NCBI GenBank assembly: GCA_031258195.1
Contig: JAIRNF010000009.1
Coordinates: forward strand, 1-64,000
DNA length: 64,000 bases
Direction of reading: 5' to 3'
From: Prevotellaceae bacterium
GTDB lineage: Bacteria > Bacteroidota > Bacteroidia > Bacteroidales > UBA932
In this document: piece by piece, positions 57,415 to 64,000 of the stretch
Numbering within the stretch: position 1 is the stretch's first letter
Layout: each line of letters starts with the position of its first letter
Program-made: the position numbers and the translations under genes
Notes under the pieces: generated by a model
Told to the model about the DNA's origin: nothing
Database searches by the model: none
What the model saw: only the letters and a program-made list of their open reading frames with translations

Positions 57415-58071
57415 TTAGAATAACTGGGCTTTTATTCCAAACGAGAGCTTGAGATAATCTGAAGGTTTAAAGCGTCCATCCCTAAATGTCTCTCTAATAA
57501 GCAAATCGTTACTACTTATCTCATAATACGCGCTAACAGCACGGGCAAAAATCGCTTATGGGAAGGCATTGCTAACGTAAATCGTCGACCTAAATATATC
57601 GAAATCCTAAGCTTGGTGGAGAACCCATAATAACCGCTAGGGTAGTAATCGGGCTCCGTCCTCCAAAACTGATGTTCAAATATAGTTGTAAAATATATCC
57701 CAGTAACTAACGGCTCAAATGAGAAGTTTTTCTTGCCTATCGGTATTTTCCACGGAAAATAGTTCCGCTTTAGCGTCATAGCTATTTTTTCCTTATCGGT
57801 AGAATATTTTGGTAAAAATCCGAAAAAAATATTCGTCTCCCGCCGATTCTTTTTCCCATAATCCCAACCCGTACCAAAAGAAAGAAACCCCATAAGAACC
57901 GGCATACTGTATTTTAGTATGAGATGGTATTATTTTATTCCAAAAAGACTGATATTTCTCTACCCTTTTCTGATACGGATAAACATAGCAGCCCTCTTCA
58001 TCCGCCATTATTTGCGCCATGCCCACAACCGGCAGACTTAGCAAGAACATGCTAAAAATCAATCGCCCCAT
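57415..58071 (-). pseudogene. Secreted/outer-membrane hypothetical protein, two frameshifts
   Basis: Start at ATG 58071 (MGRLIFSMFLLSLPVVGMAQ, a signal peptide). The first frame runs to HTKIQYAGS, the next carries MGFLSFGTGWDYGKKNRRET and RRFTLAMPSHKRFLPVLLAR. A third frame supplies the C-terminus, AIFARAVSAYYEISSNDLLI, then RETFRDGRFKPSDYLKLSFG with stop at 57415. At least two frameshifts (about 57850-57905 and about 57550) are required. The amphipathic, aromatic strand pattern suggests a small beta-barrel or periplasmic beta protein. I do not recognise the family. Confidence 0.7.
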
Positions 58072-58373
58072 AGGTATATGAATCTGGGGTAATAGTAAAC
58101 AGTAAATAGCTGTGTTTTTTATATCGGCACATCCGTAGTATAACATACCATCGTCAAAAAAATCATTTACCGCAAGTGTATGGGTGTGCGCATAGGTACA
58201 AAACTGTAGCTGTGGAAATTCTTTAATGAATTGATGAAAAACGTAGATTTTATTTGCAATTAATTATCAATAAATTGGATGCACCACTGCTATTGAGGAG
58301 GCCCATCCTTTCGATCGGAATGACATCAACTGTTAACTTTGATACACTATTTTATACTTTTTATCAAGGCGTC
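58072..58373. other. Intergenic region with a dispersed-repeat remnant
   Basis: No credible gene. TTTCGATCGGAATGACATC near 58307 resembles fragments of the GTCATTTCGAxCGAA repeat family seen at 10442 and 49798. The short plus-strand ORF at 58254-58445 runs into the pseudogene on the other strand and is rejected. Confidence 0.3.
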
Positions 58374-58952
58374 CACTCCATTACGCCACCTGTAGAAAAC
58401 TCTTTACACCAGAATTTAAAATCGTTGTATGTTCTCACTCCATAGTCCATAACAGCTCTGTAGTATTCAACCCCCCATAGTTTTTTCATTTTCGGGCATC
58501 TCGTATTTCAGCCGTAGAATTGCTTCTCTTTCTTCCTGTGTAATCCGTTTATTTATCCGTTCCGCAACTTTTTCAAAATAGCCATCATACTCGGAACCTC
58601 TTCGAATATGTATCATATCCAACTTCCATAAGCTATTATCTGCTCTTTTGTACAAAACATGCCATTCTATACATTCCTCTTCGGTATTAATACCATTTCC
58701 ATACTCAATATGAGTAATAGCCATGTTTTCAGCAAGTCGTTCTATTACCGAAAAACTTTCCGATATCTTTAGCTCATCCGTATAAATATGAAGATCGATA
58801 TCTTGATTTGTCGTCAAGAGCCAGGTCTTCAACGACCCAACAAGGTTAACCGTTGCACCTATCGACTCCCACAAAGAAATAATCTTTGTTTCCTCTATCA
58901 CTTCGTATGCCTTCTTCTGATTTTGTTCGGCAATGCGTAAAACTCTTTCACT
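58374..58952 (-). pseudogene. Nucleotidyltransferase-like protein, frameshifted at a G6 run
   Basis: The 144-aa track ORF (58467-58901) ends prematurely at ENEKTMGG. If the run of six G (58482-58487 as C on the plus strand) is read as five, translation continues MGVEYYRAVMDYGVRTYNDF and KFWCKEFSTGGVMEWTP to a TGA at 58374-58376. The N-terminal part contains VGSLKTWLLTTNQDIDLHIY, the GS...DxD pattern of minimal nucleotidyltransferases, and WKLDMIHI. The frame upstream stays open through NSERVLRIAEQNQKKAYEVI without an ATG, so the start is unclear and the gene may be coupled to the VanX-like gene. The homopolymer could reflect decay, phase variation or sequencing error. Confidence 0.65.
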
Positions 58953-59712
58953 ATTCTATCAGTTGATACTTTTCTACTGCAACCTTCCGGCTACAATGGT
59001 TAAAATGCCACCATTCGCTCGATATAGAAGTAAAACCCGCTTCTTTCATTACACTCCGTAGAAGTAAACGATTTGCCAGCTCTTGCTCCGTAATTTTACC
59101 TTCTGCTACTAATTCCTGCTCTTTATCGGTATGCGCCTCTTTTCCAAAATAATCGAAGGCCGTACCCATAGATAAAGGAACTCCGTTTTCATCTAGTATT
59201 GTTAAGTCCACTGCCGCACCGTAGTTATGTAAACCTCCTCCTTTTGCGGGATTAGCAACGTAATCATGCGACCAGCCATTCTTTTTGGCAACCTCCCACA
59301 TGCGCTTCTGAACTGACATCGGACGGGCTGCATCATACACTACAAAACGATACTCCGGGTGTTTTTCTTTTAGCAATTGGTGCGCTTTTACCAATTTTTC
59401 TGCCGCCTCAGGCAGTAAATAAGCCTCGGTTAAATCATCGTATAAGACTTCGCCAACAAAGTTATCTGATGTTGCATAAATCATCTCAACTTCAATGGTA
59501 GAGTCTAACCCTTGAATATTAACATAGCCCAGAGAGTCGAGCCTTTTTGCCGATTCACTTAAAATAACTTCTTGCTGCTGAGATTCCTCATTGGCAGCAG
59601 AAACAACCTCAACATTTTGCTGATCGGCAGCAACTTGAATAGAGCGGTTACCTCCGCCACAAGCGACAAGCAAACCTACTATCAAAAGAAGAAAAAGATA
59701 ACGAAAACGCAT
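58951..59712 (-). CDS. VanX-like D-Ala-D-Ala dipeptidase, lipoprotein
   Basis: 253 aa. Lipoprotein signal FRYLFLLLIVGLLVAC. The M15D dipeptidase domain has YATSDNFVGEVLY, RFVVYDAARPMSVQKRMW, the zinc motif GGLHNYGAAVDLTILDENG (HxxxxxxD) and SEWWHFN (ExxH). Chromosomal homologs in Bacteroidota cleave D-Ala-D-Ala in the periplasm, likely for wall recycling rather than vancomycin resistance (no vanHA nearby). The catalytic residues are intact. Confidence 0.92.
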   Translation of the reverse strand: MRFRYLFLLLIVGLLVACGGGNRSIQVAADQQNVEVVSAANEESQQQEVILSESAKRLDSLGYVNIQGLDSTIEVEMIYATSDNFVGEVLYDDLTEAYLLPEAAEKLVKAHQLLKEKHPEYRFVVYDAARPMSVQKRMWEVAKKNGWSHDYVANPAKGGGLHNYGAAVDLTILDENGVPLSMGTAFDYFGKEAHTDKEQELVAEGKITEQELANRLLLRSVMKEAGFTSISSEWWHFNHCSRKVAVEKYQLIE

Positions 59713-59740
59713 AATTTGTATGATTTAAGAACGAATTGAA

Positions 59741-59748
59741 CAAAAATA
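59741..59748 (-). promoter_or_regulatory. Promoter -7 box of the VanX-like gene
   Basis: TATTTTTG on the minus strand, 29 bp before the ATG and only a few bases past the stop of the DMT permease gene. Confidence 0.55.
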
Positions 59749-59756
59749 CAACTATT

Positions 59757-60659
59757 CTATGATTTCTTTATTAACTTTTTAAAAGGGCTGTCGGGCAGCT
59801 GAAGTAATAATAATGCGGCTGTAATTACGATAATACCAGCAATAGAAATAATATCGGGAGTTTCATCAGGTAACAATATCCAACTTAAAATACATCCGCT
59901 AACAGGTACTATAAATTTCCAGATATTAAGCTCCGACACCTTTACCCCTGGTCGTCGCAGTAAACCATACCACAACGAAAATGCGGCTGCCGGAATAAAT
60001 GCGAGCCATAGTAATGCTAAGTAAAATTCGATAGGGTACAATTTAATTTCCGGCTTTTCTACTATAAATGCTGCGATAAGCAACATTAACCCTCCGGTAA
60101 AGTTAGCAAATGAAGTTAGCGCGACTGGAGAGATATTATCCGATCTCCTTTTTACTATCATTATATTAGTATAGCTACCTATTATATTGCTGAGAAGCGA
60201 CAAGCCAATACCTGCGTAAAAAGATGGATTATCAGAAGTAATATCGCCTTTAGCAAGGCTGATAAAAATAACACCGGCTAGCCCAAGTATTATTGCCGTA
60301 ACCTTTCGCAATGTCATTTTATCATCGGCTAAGGTAATATGCGCCATTATTGCAACAAACAAAGGTCCCGCGCCTATAATAATTGCCGATGTCGCAGCAG
60401 GCACTTTATCAAGTCCCATAAAAAAAAGTCCATACTGTAAGAAAGTCTGGACAAATGCAAATAGCAACATAAACCGCCAATGCTTAAGCTGAGAACGAAG
60501 GCTAACCTTCTGTGCTAACATAACAGGTATAAGCATCAACCCTGCCAATGTAAACCGCATACCCGAGAGATATATTGGTCCTACATACTCAAACCCTATC
60601 TTAGCCCCGGCAAATGCCGATCCCCAGAGTAAACAGGCTGCTATGGCTCTTAACTTCAT
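59757..60659 (-). CDS. EamA/DMT-family transporter
   Basis: 300 aa with ten predicted membrane helices in two EamA repeats (about 5-135 and 150-285). It shows the repeat start RAIAACLLWGSAFAGAKIGFEYVGPIYL and KVPAATSAIIIGAGPLFVAIMAHI. A drug/metabolite exporter of unknown substrate. No partner gene is seen. Confidence 0.9.
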   Translation of the reverse strand: MKLRAIAACLLWGSAFAGAKIGFEYVGPIYLSGMRFTLAGLMLIPVMLAQKVSLRSQLKHWRFMLLFAFVQTFLQYGLFFMGLDKVPAATSAIIIGAGPLFVAIMAHITLADDKMTLRKVTAIILGLAGVIFISLAKGDITSDNPSFYAGIGLSLLSNIIGSYTNIMIVKRRSDNISPVALTSFANFTGGLMLLIAAFIVEKPEIKLYPIEFYLALLWLAFIPAAAFSLWYGLLRRPGVKVSELNIWKFIVPVSGCILSWILLPDETPDIISIAGIIVITAALLLLQLPDSPFKKLIKKS

Positions 60660-60744
60660 TCTGCAAAAAGATTTCGATATGTGAAATTATAGAAAGGAAA
60701 GTTTACAAGAAGGTAATAAGCCTCTTTTATATAATAAAATCAGG

Positions 60745-61188
60745 CTACTTAGCAAGCTTAATGCTTACAGCGTTCATACCCTTTTGCCCTCGCTCAAACT
60801 CAAAAAACACGATATCTCCTTCTTTTATCGCTTCTAAAGCATTACTTACATGAAAGAAGTATTTATCGGTAGTTGCCATATCTTTTATGAAACCGTAACC
60901 TTTTGACCGATTAAAATGCTCAACCCTTCCCTTCAAAATAGTATTTTCTTCTATTTCTTCTTTTTTAGGTGTTGCTATCACAATATTTTCGATATCTACC
61001 TCTTCTTTTTGTTCTGTATCAGGAGGAGTAGTGGTAATAACTCCATTTTCGTCAACATATGCAAGCATATCTTCAAACGAACTTTTACCGCTAGCTTTTC
61101 TTTCTTCCTTGCGCTGTTGCTTCTCCAATCGCTTAGATTGTTTCTTTTTTTCGTTGTCTTTTTTGTTGAATGATGCGGGTCTCGCCAT
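60745..61188 (-). CDS. Cold-shock-domain protein with charged N-terminal extension
   Basis: 147 aa. The C-terminal cold-shock domain (about 84-147) has both RNA-binding motifs: KGYGFIKD (RNP1) and YFFHVS (RNP2). The first 80 residues are Lys/Glu-rich (KKDNEKKKQSKRLEKQQRKEER) and probably disordered. The neighbouring DEAD-box helicase points to an RNA-remodelling pair, as is common in Bacteroidota. Confidence 0.92.
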   Translation of the reverse strand: MARPASFNKKDNEKKKQSKRLEKQQRKEERKASGKSSFEDMLAYVDENGVITTTPPDTEQKEEVDIENIVIATPKKEEIEENTILKGRVEHFNRSKGYGFIKDMATTDKYFFHVSNALEAIKEGDIVFFEFERGQKGMNAVSIKLAK

Positions 61189-61222
61189 GTAGTTTTATTT
61201 AAGTTTAAATTGTAATACTATG

Positions 61223-62347
61223 TTATACAGGTATTGGAATTGCGCTTAGCTTCTTGCCTGTCAACTTTTGGATATCAACGACCATTGAGTATTCTTCGTG
61301 CGAACAAAAGGTAAGCGCAGTGCCCGATTGTCCCGCCCTACCTGTACGACCGATTCGATGAACATATGTTTCGGCAACATCCGGCAAGTCGTAGTTAATT
61401 ACTAATTCCAGATCGCGAATATCTATGCCACGCGCGGCAATATCTGTTGCTATCATTACCCGTGTCCGTCCTGATTTAAAGTTGGATAAAGCCCGCTGCC
61501 TTAATGTTTGGGACTTATCGCCATGTATAGCTTCGCTTTTAATTCCGGCTTTAGATAGTATTCGTGCAATTTTATCTGCCCCATGTTTTGTTCTTGAGAA
61601 TACAAGAACAGATTTTTCAAAACCTTCTCTAAGTAATGTTATAAGTAAGTCTTTTTTTTGAGGCTTCTCAACATAATAAATACGCTGCTCAATAGTATCA
61701 ACCACAGAAGCAACCGGAGCGACCTCTACTCTCTTGGGATTATTAAGGATCGTACGTGATAAAGATACTATTTCTTTTGGCATGGTTGCTGAAAAGAACA
61801 GTGTCTGCTTTTTCCGAGGTAGCTTAGGTAACAACCGCTTTATATCGTGAATAAAACCCATATCCAGCATACGGTCGGCCTCATCAAGAACAAAATGCCT
61901 AACATGGTTAAGGTTTATAAACCCTTGATTCATCAGATCAAGTAAGCGTCCGGGAGTAGCAATTAAAATATCAACCCCGCGCCTAAGCTGGTCGGTTTGC
62001 TGTTTTTGCTTTACACCGCCAAATATTACACAATGACGTAAACTTGTATATTTTGAATAATCGTTAAAGCAATTATCTATCTGTATTGCCAGTTCTCGTG
62101 TCGGAGTGATGATTAGCGCTTTTATTTCTTTTCTCTTCGCACTTTCTTCGTTTTGAGAAAGCAGCTGTATTATAGGGATGGCAAACGCGGCTGTTTTACC
62201 TGTTCCGGTTTGGGCTGTACCCAACAAATCATATTGCTGAAGAGCTATCGGAATTGCCTTTTCTTGTATAGGAGTTGGAGTTGTGTATCCTTTTCTTGTA
62301 AGAGCCTTTAGCATAGGCTCTGAAATGTTTAGTTCTTTAAATGTCAT
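61223..62347 (-). CDS. DEAD-box RNA helicase (RhlE-like)
   Basis: 374 aa. Full DEAD-box set in order: Q motif TPTPIQEKAIPIALQ, motif I AQTGTGKTAAFAIP, Ia PTRELAIQ, II DEADRMLD, III FSATMPKE, V ATDIAARGIDI, VI HRIGRTGRAG. It ends soon after the helicase core without a basic tail. It unwinds structured RNA, probably for ribosome assembly or cold adaptation; it sits 34 bp upstream of the cold-shock gene and likely shares its transcript. Confidence 0.95.
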   Translation of the reverse strand: MTFKELNISEPMLKALTRKGYTTPTPIQEKAIPIALQQYDLLGTAQTGTGKTAAFAIPIIQLLSQNEESAKRKEIKALIITPTRELAIQIDNCFNDYSKYTSLRHCVIFGGVKQKQQTDQLRRGVDILIATPGRLLDLMNQGFINLNHVRHFVLDEADRMLDMGFIHDIKRLLPKLPRKKQTLFFSATMPKEIVSLSRTILNNPKRVEVAPVASVVDTIEQRIYYVEKPQKKDLLITLLREGFEKSVLVFSRTKHGADKIARILSKAGIKSEAIHGDKSQTLRQRALSNFKSGRTRVMIATDIAARGIDIRDLELVINYDLPDVAETYVHRIGRTGRAGQSGTALTFCSHEEYSMVVDIQKLTGKKLSAIPIPV

Positions 62348-62450
62348 AAAGTGTTAGCTGCCTTTTACAACAGCCGCATTAATTAGTAAAGTAACAAATA
62401 GCGGGGTAGAAACAAAAGGTCAGACCGACCACGAGATGTTATTATCAGCG

Positions 62451-62458
62451 CAAAGATA
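62451..62458 (-). promoter_or_regulatory. Promoter -7 box of helicase/cold-shock genes
   Basis: TATCTTTG on the minus strand followed by GCGC, giving a leader of about 100 nt before the helicase ATG. Long leaders are common for cold-responsive genes. Confidence 0.6.
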
Positions 62459-62555
62459 CGAATAATAATCGGATATTCAATAAATCTAGCATAATCAACC
62501 ACATCCATCTCTGGCACATCACATATTTTACCCTATTTTGATACTATCCCTCAAA

Positions 62556-62595
62556 AATAAAGCCCCTGAAATAAATTATATTTCAGGGGTTTATT
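62556..62595. terminator. Bidirectional terminator
   Basis: AATAAA-(G)-CCCCTGAAAT pairs with ATTTCAGGGGTTTATT with one bulged G and a 7-nt loop; A and T runs flank both sides. It has no clear partner gene on either side, so it may end a lost gene. Confidence 0.6.
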
Positions 62596-63006
62596 GTATT
62601 TTATTACTCTTAATAATTAATAATGGGTGCCGCCAGGAAAAGAACCTTAATTGTATCTCTATTAATAGTCAGCCTTTTATGTTTTCTTAAATTTGGAATC
62701 CCACACGTTTAGCACACGATTATTTTTCATCGTTCTGCTCGCTATTAGCATGATTTCTGTTGTAAAGGTAGGAAAAATATCTATAATAAAGAAAATTCCT
62801 TTCAAGATTTTATACCAAATGAGCGCTGTAATCGACTGATTAACAAACAGAATTGTTGTAGTCAGCATAATAAACTAATAAGAGCACAACACAATAAACT
62901 AATGGATACATGATGATACCGTCTCATCGACTATTTTGTTTATATCAGCTTTTAGTTTATCATCCATACTAAAATATTATTTTGTCTTTTCTCTGTTCCG
63001 AAACCG

Positions 63007-63036
63007 TCGGTTCCGAAATGCACATTTCGGAACCGA
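63007..63036. terminator. Perfect 14-bp hairpin after the AbiEii gene
   Basis: TCGGTTCCGAAATG and CATTTCGGAACCGA pair exactly around a 2-nt loop, one base past the AbiEii stop. There is no T tract, so it may be an RNA-end stabiliser rather than a terminator. A partial extra copy (TTCCGAAACCG) lies just beside it. Confidence 0.55.
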
Positions 63037-63037
63037 G

Positions 63038-63826
63038 TTATTCTGTAAGTGAATCTACAAATTCTCCAAACCTTAAAATCTTCTCGCCATTTGCTTTGTT
63101 AAAAAGTAAGTGTTCAAAGTCTTTTTGCTTCTTCTTCAAATCGATTGTTTTCAGTAGTTCGGCGGTTGCTTGTTTGAACTCTTGTAAGTTATGTACTCCA
63201 CAACGCTTTGAAAGAAAATCGTAATCGGGTTTGGACTGCGCCAATAAAAACATCAGGTCGTAAAAATCACGTCCTTTTGCGCGGGCTAACATAGCGGCAA
63301 TTTTCATGCTGCATAATACGCCATCGGAAGGAACGGGGAACGGGAAAAAGAATCCGCAGCCTTTGATGTTTGTAATAACCGGAGGATAAACAATTCCTTG
63401 GTCTTGGCTTTCGACCTTTATCAAGAAACGTTCTTCCTTATGCCCGCTCAGCCCCAAATCGAATAGCAATTCCGGAAAATGGATATTACGTTGGAAAGCC
63501 GTTAGTTTCGGGTTTTCTTTATCCTTCGCTTCTACTCTCAACCCTGAACGTTCTAAAAATTGGATTACTCCGTTTGTCATTTCGATAAATTCGTCTTTCG
63601 ACAGGTCTTTACAGTCGAAATCTAAATCTTCGGAGAACCGGTCTATCCCTTTTACCAAACGTAAGTTTGTTTCGCCGATAAAAACCATCTTTTGGATGTT
63701 TGGAGTTGAAGAAAGGTAATCCAGAATCATCAACTGCAAATACTCTTTCAGCATATGTTTATCGAAACCCGAATTTTCACGGAATTGAACCGGAAAATAA
63801 TTCTTTATTTGTTCAATCTGTATCAT
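63038..63826 (-). CDS. AbiEii-type nucleotidyltransferase toxin
   Basis: 262 aa. Type IV toxin-antitoxin/abortive-infection nucleotidyltransferase. Motif I region FIGETNLRLVKGIDRFSEDLDFD has the D-x-D pair, and motif III/IV SMKIAAMLARAKGRDFYDLMFLL has the conserved Lys and the RDFYDL block. These enzymes modify tRNA or other targets to block growth upon phage infection. Slightly shorter than the lactococcal AbiEii. Its ATG overlaps the stop of the upstream gene by 4 bp (ATGA), typical of such pairs. Confidence 0.9.
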   Translation of the reverse strand: MIQIEQIKNYFPVQFRENSGFDKHMLKEYLQLMILDYLSSTPNIQKMVFIGETNLRLVKGIDRFSEDLDFDCKDLSKDEFIEMTNGVIQFLERSGLRVEAKDKENPKLTAFQRNIHFPELLFDLGLSGHKEERFLIKVESQDQGIVYPPVITNIKGCGFFFPFPVPSDGVLCSMKIAAMLARAKGRDFYDLMFLLAQSKPDYDFLSKRCGVHNLQEFKQATAELLKTIDLKKKQKDFEHLLFNKANGEKILRFGEFVDSLTE

Positions 63827-64000
63827 AAATCGTAAGTTTTTAAAAGTAGTTTTACCCGATGATCAAGTGCCTTGTTTTGAAACTTGGCACAGTAGTCCAT
63901 TAATAAATCCTTATTTAAATCATCGTGTAGGTAATCTTCATCCAACCGTAGTTCTTCCAATTCTTGTTCACTATCGTAGAACGGATAAAGATACAGCAAA
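63823..64000 (-). CDS. C-terminal end of the AbiEii partner gene (probable AbiEi-like antitoxin)
   Basis: The reading frame enters from the right edge and reads ...YPFYDSEQELEELRLDEDYL, then HDDLNKDLLMDYCAKFQNKA and LDHRVKLLLKTYDL to TGA. It is acidic and overlaps the toxin start by ATGA. Most AbiEii toxins are preceded by their antitoxin (AbiEi or DUF6088 type); only 58 residues are visible, so the type cannot be decided. Confidence 0.6.
   Translation of the reverse strand, partial: LLYLYPFYDSEQELEELRLDEDYLHDDLNKDLLMDYCAKFQNKALDHRVKLLLKTYDL

Larger units (their letters stand above)
62348..63006. other. Intergenic region with terminator and short repeats
   Basis: Contains the helicase promoter (62451-62458), a terminator (62556-62595) and two copies of AATAAACTAAT (62869-62879, 62893-62903). 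The 63-aa minus ORF at 62677-62868 (ends NVWDSKFKKT) has one hydrophobic stretch but no recognisable family and is doubtful. No tRNA or known ncRNA was recognised. Confidence 0.35.

Noticed and set aside
58951-59712. Vancomycin resistance locus from the VanX-like gene
   Set aside because: No vanH, vanA or regulator genes nearby; a chromosomal lipoprotein dipeptidase of this type is normal in Bacteroidota.
62677-62868. 63-aa minus ORF with one hydrophobic stretch
   Set aside because: No recognised family, no promoter or ribosome-binding site, and very AT-rich; chance opening is likely.

Overview
The window reads as a chromosomal segment of a Bacteroidales bacterium (phylum Bacteroidota). Four things point there: a LpxC-FabZ fusion protein, the gliding-type lipoprotein GldD paired with GldE, a sigma/transmembrane/beta-barrel module of the Bacteroidota kind, and many upstream regions carrying the Bacteroidota -7 box TAnnTTTG (for example TATCTTTG or TACCTTTG, often followed by GCAGCCC). 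Shine-Dalgarno sequences are mostly weak, also typical of the phylum. I cannot name the genus.

Layout. 1-3.7 kb: edge of an IS481-type element, a decayed small gene, then tsf-rpsB and rpsI-rplM on the minus strand. 3.7-10.7 kb: a degraded accessory island holding a broken radical SAM/SPASM peptide maturase, a GG-leader precursor peptide that is frameshifted in its core, an IS110 element whose 5' non-coding part folds like a bridge RNA, a broken NamZ-like muramidase and a broken MFS transporter. 10.8-22 kb: rpsO-pnp, a CPBP protease, lipid A genes (lpxA, lpxC/fabZ, lpxD), fbp, two related secreted proteins (one frameshifted) and eno. 22-40.2 kb: the complete str-S10-spc-alpha ribosomal superoperon (rpsL to rplQ, with fusA, secY, map, infA and rpoA), all on the minus strand and probably driven mainly by the strong promoter before rpsL. 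40.5-43 kb: ECF sigma factor, single-TM protein and outer-membrane barrel. 43-62.4 kb: mixed housekeeping genes (an RsmF-like rRNA methyltransferase, metG, a PPTase, gldD/gldE, an alanine dehydrogenase-like gene, rlmN, ilvE, a VanX-like dipeptidase, a DMT permease, a cold-shock protein and a DEAD-box helicase) with more broken genes among them. 63-64 kb: an AbiE-type toxin and the end of its partner gene.

The striking feature is contrast. Every translation, lipid A and central-metabolism gene is intact, yet nine non-essential genes carry frameshifts, and several of these also carry nonsense or active-site changes (radical SAM Cys to Arg, MutS-like Walker A Lys to Glu, premature stops). The point mutations argue for real decay rather than sequencing error, so the organism may be a host-associated lineage undergoing gene loss. 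The two most interesting items are the decaying RiPP locus (3986-5800) and the candidate IS110 bridge RNA (5848-5983), whose loops appear to match the element's right junction.
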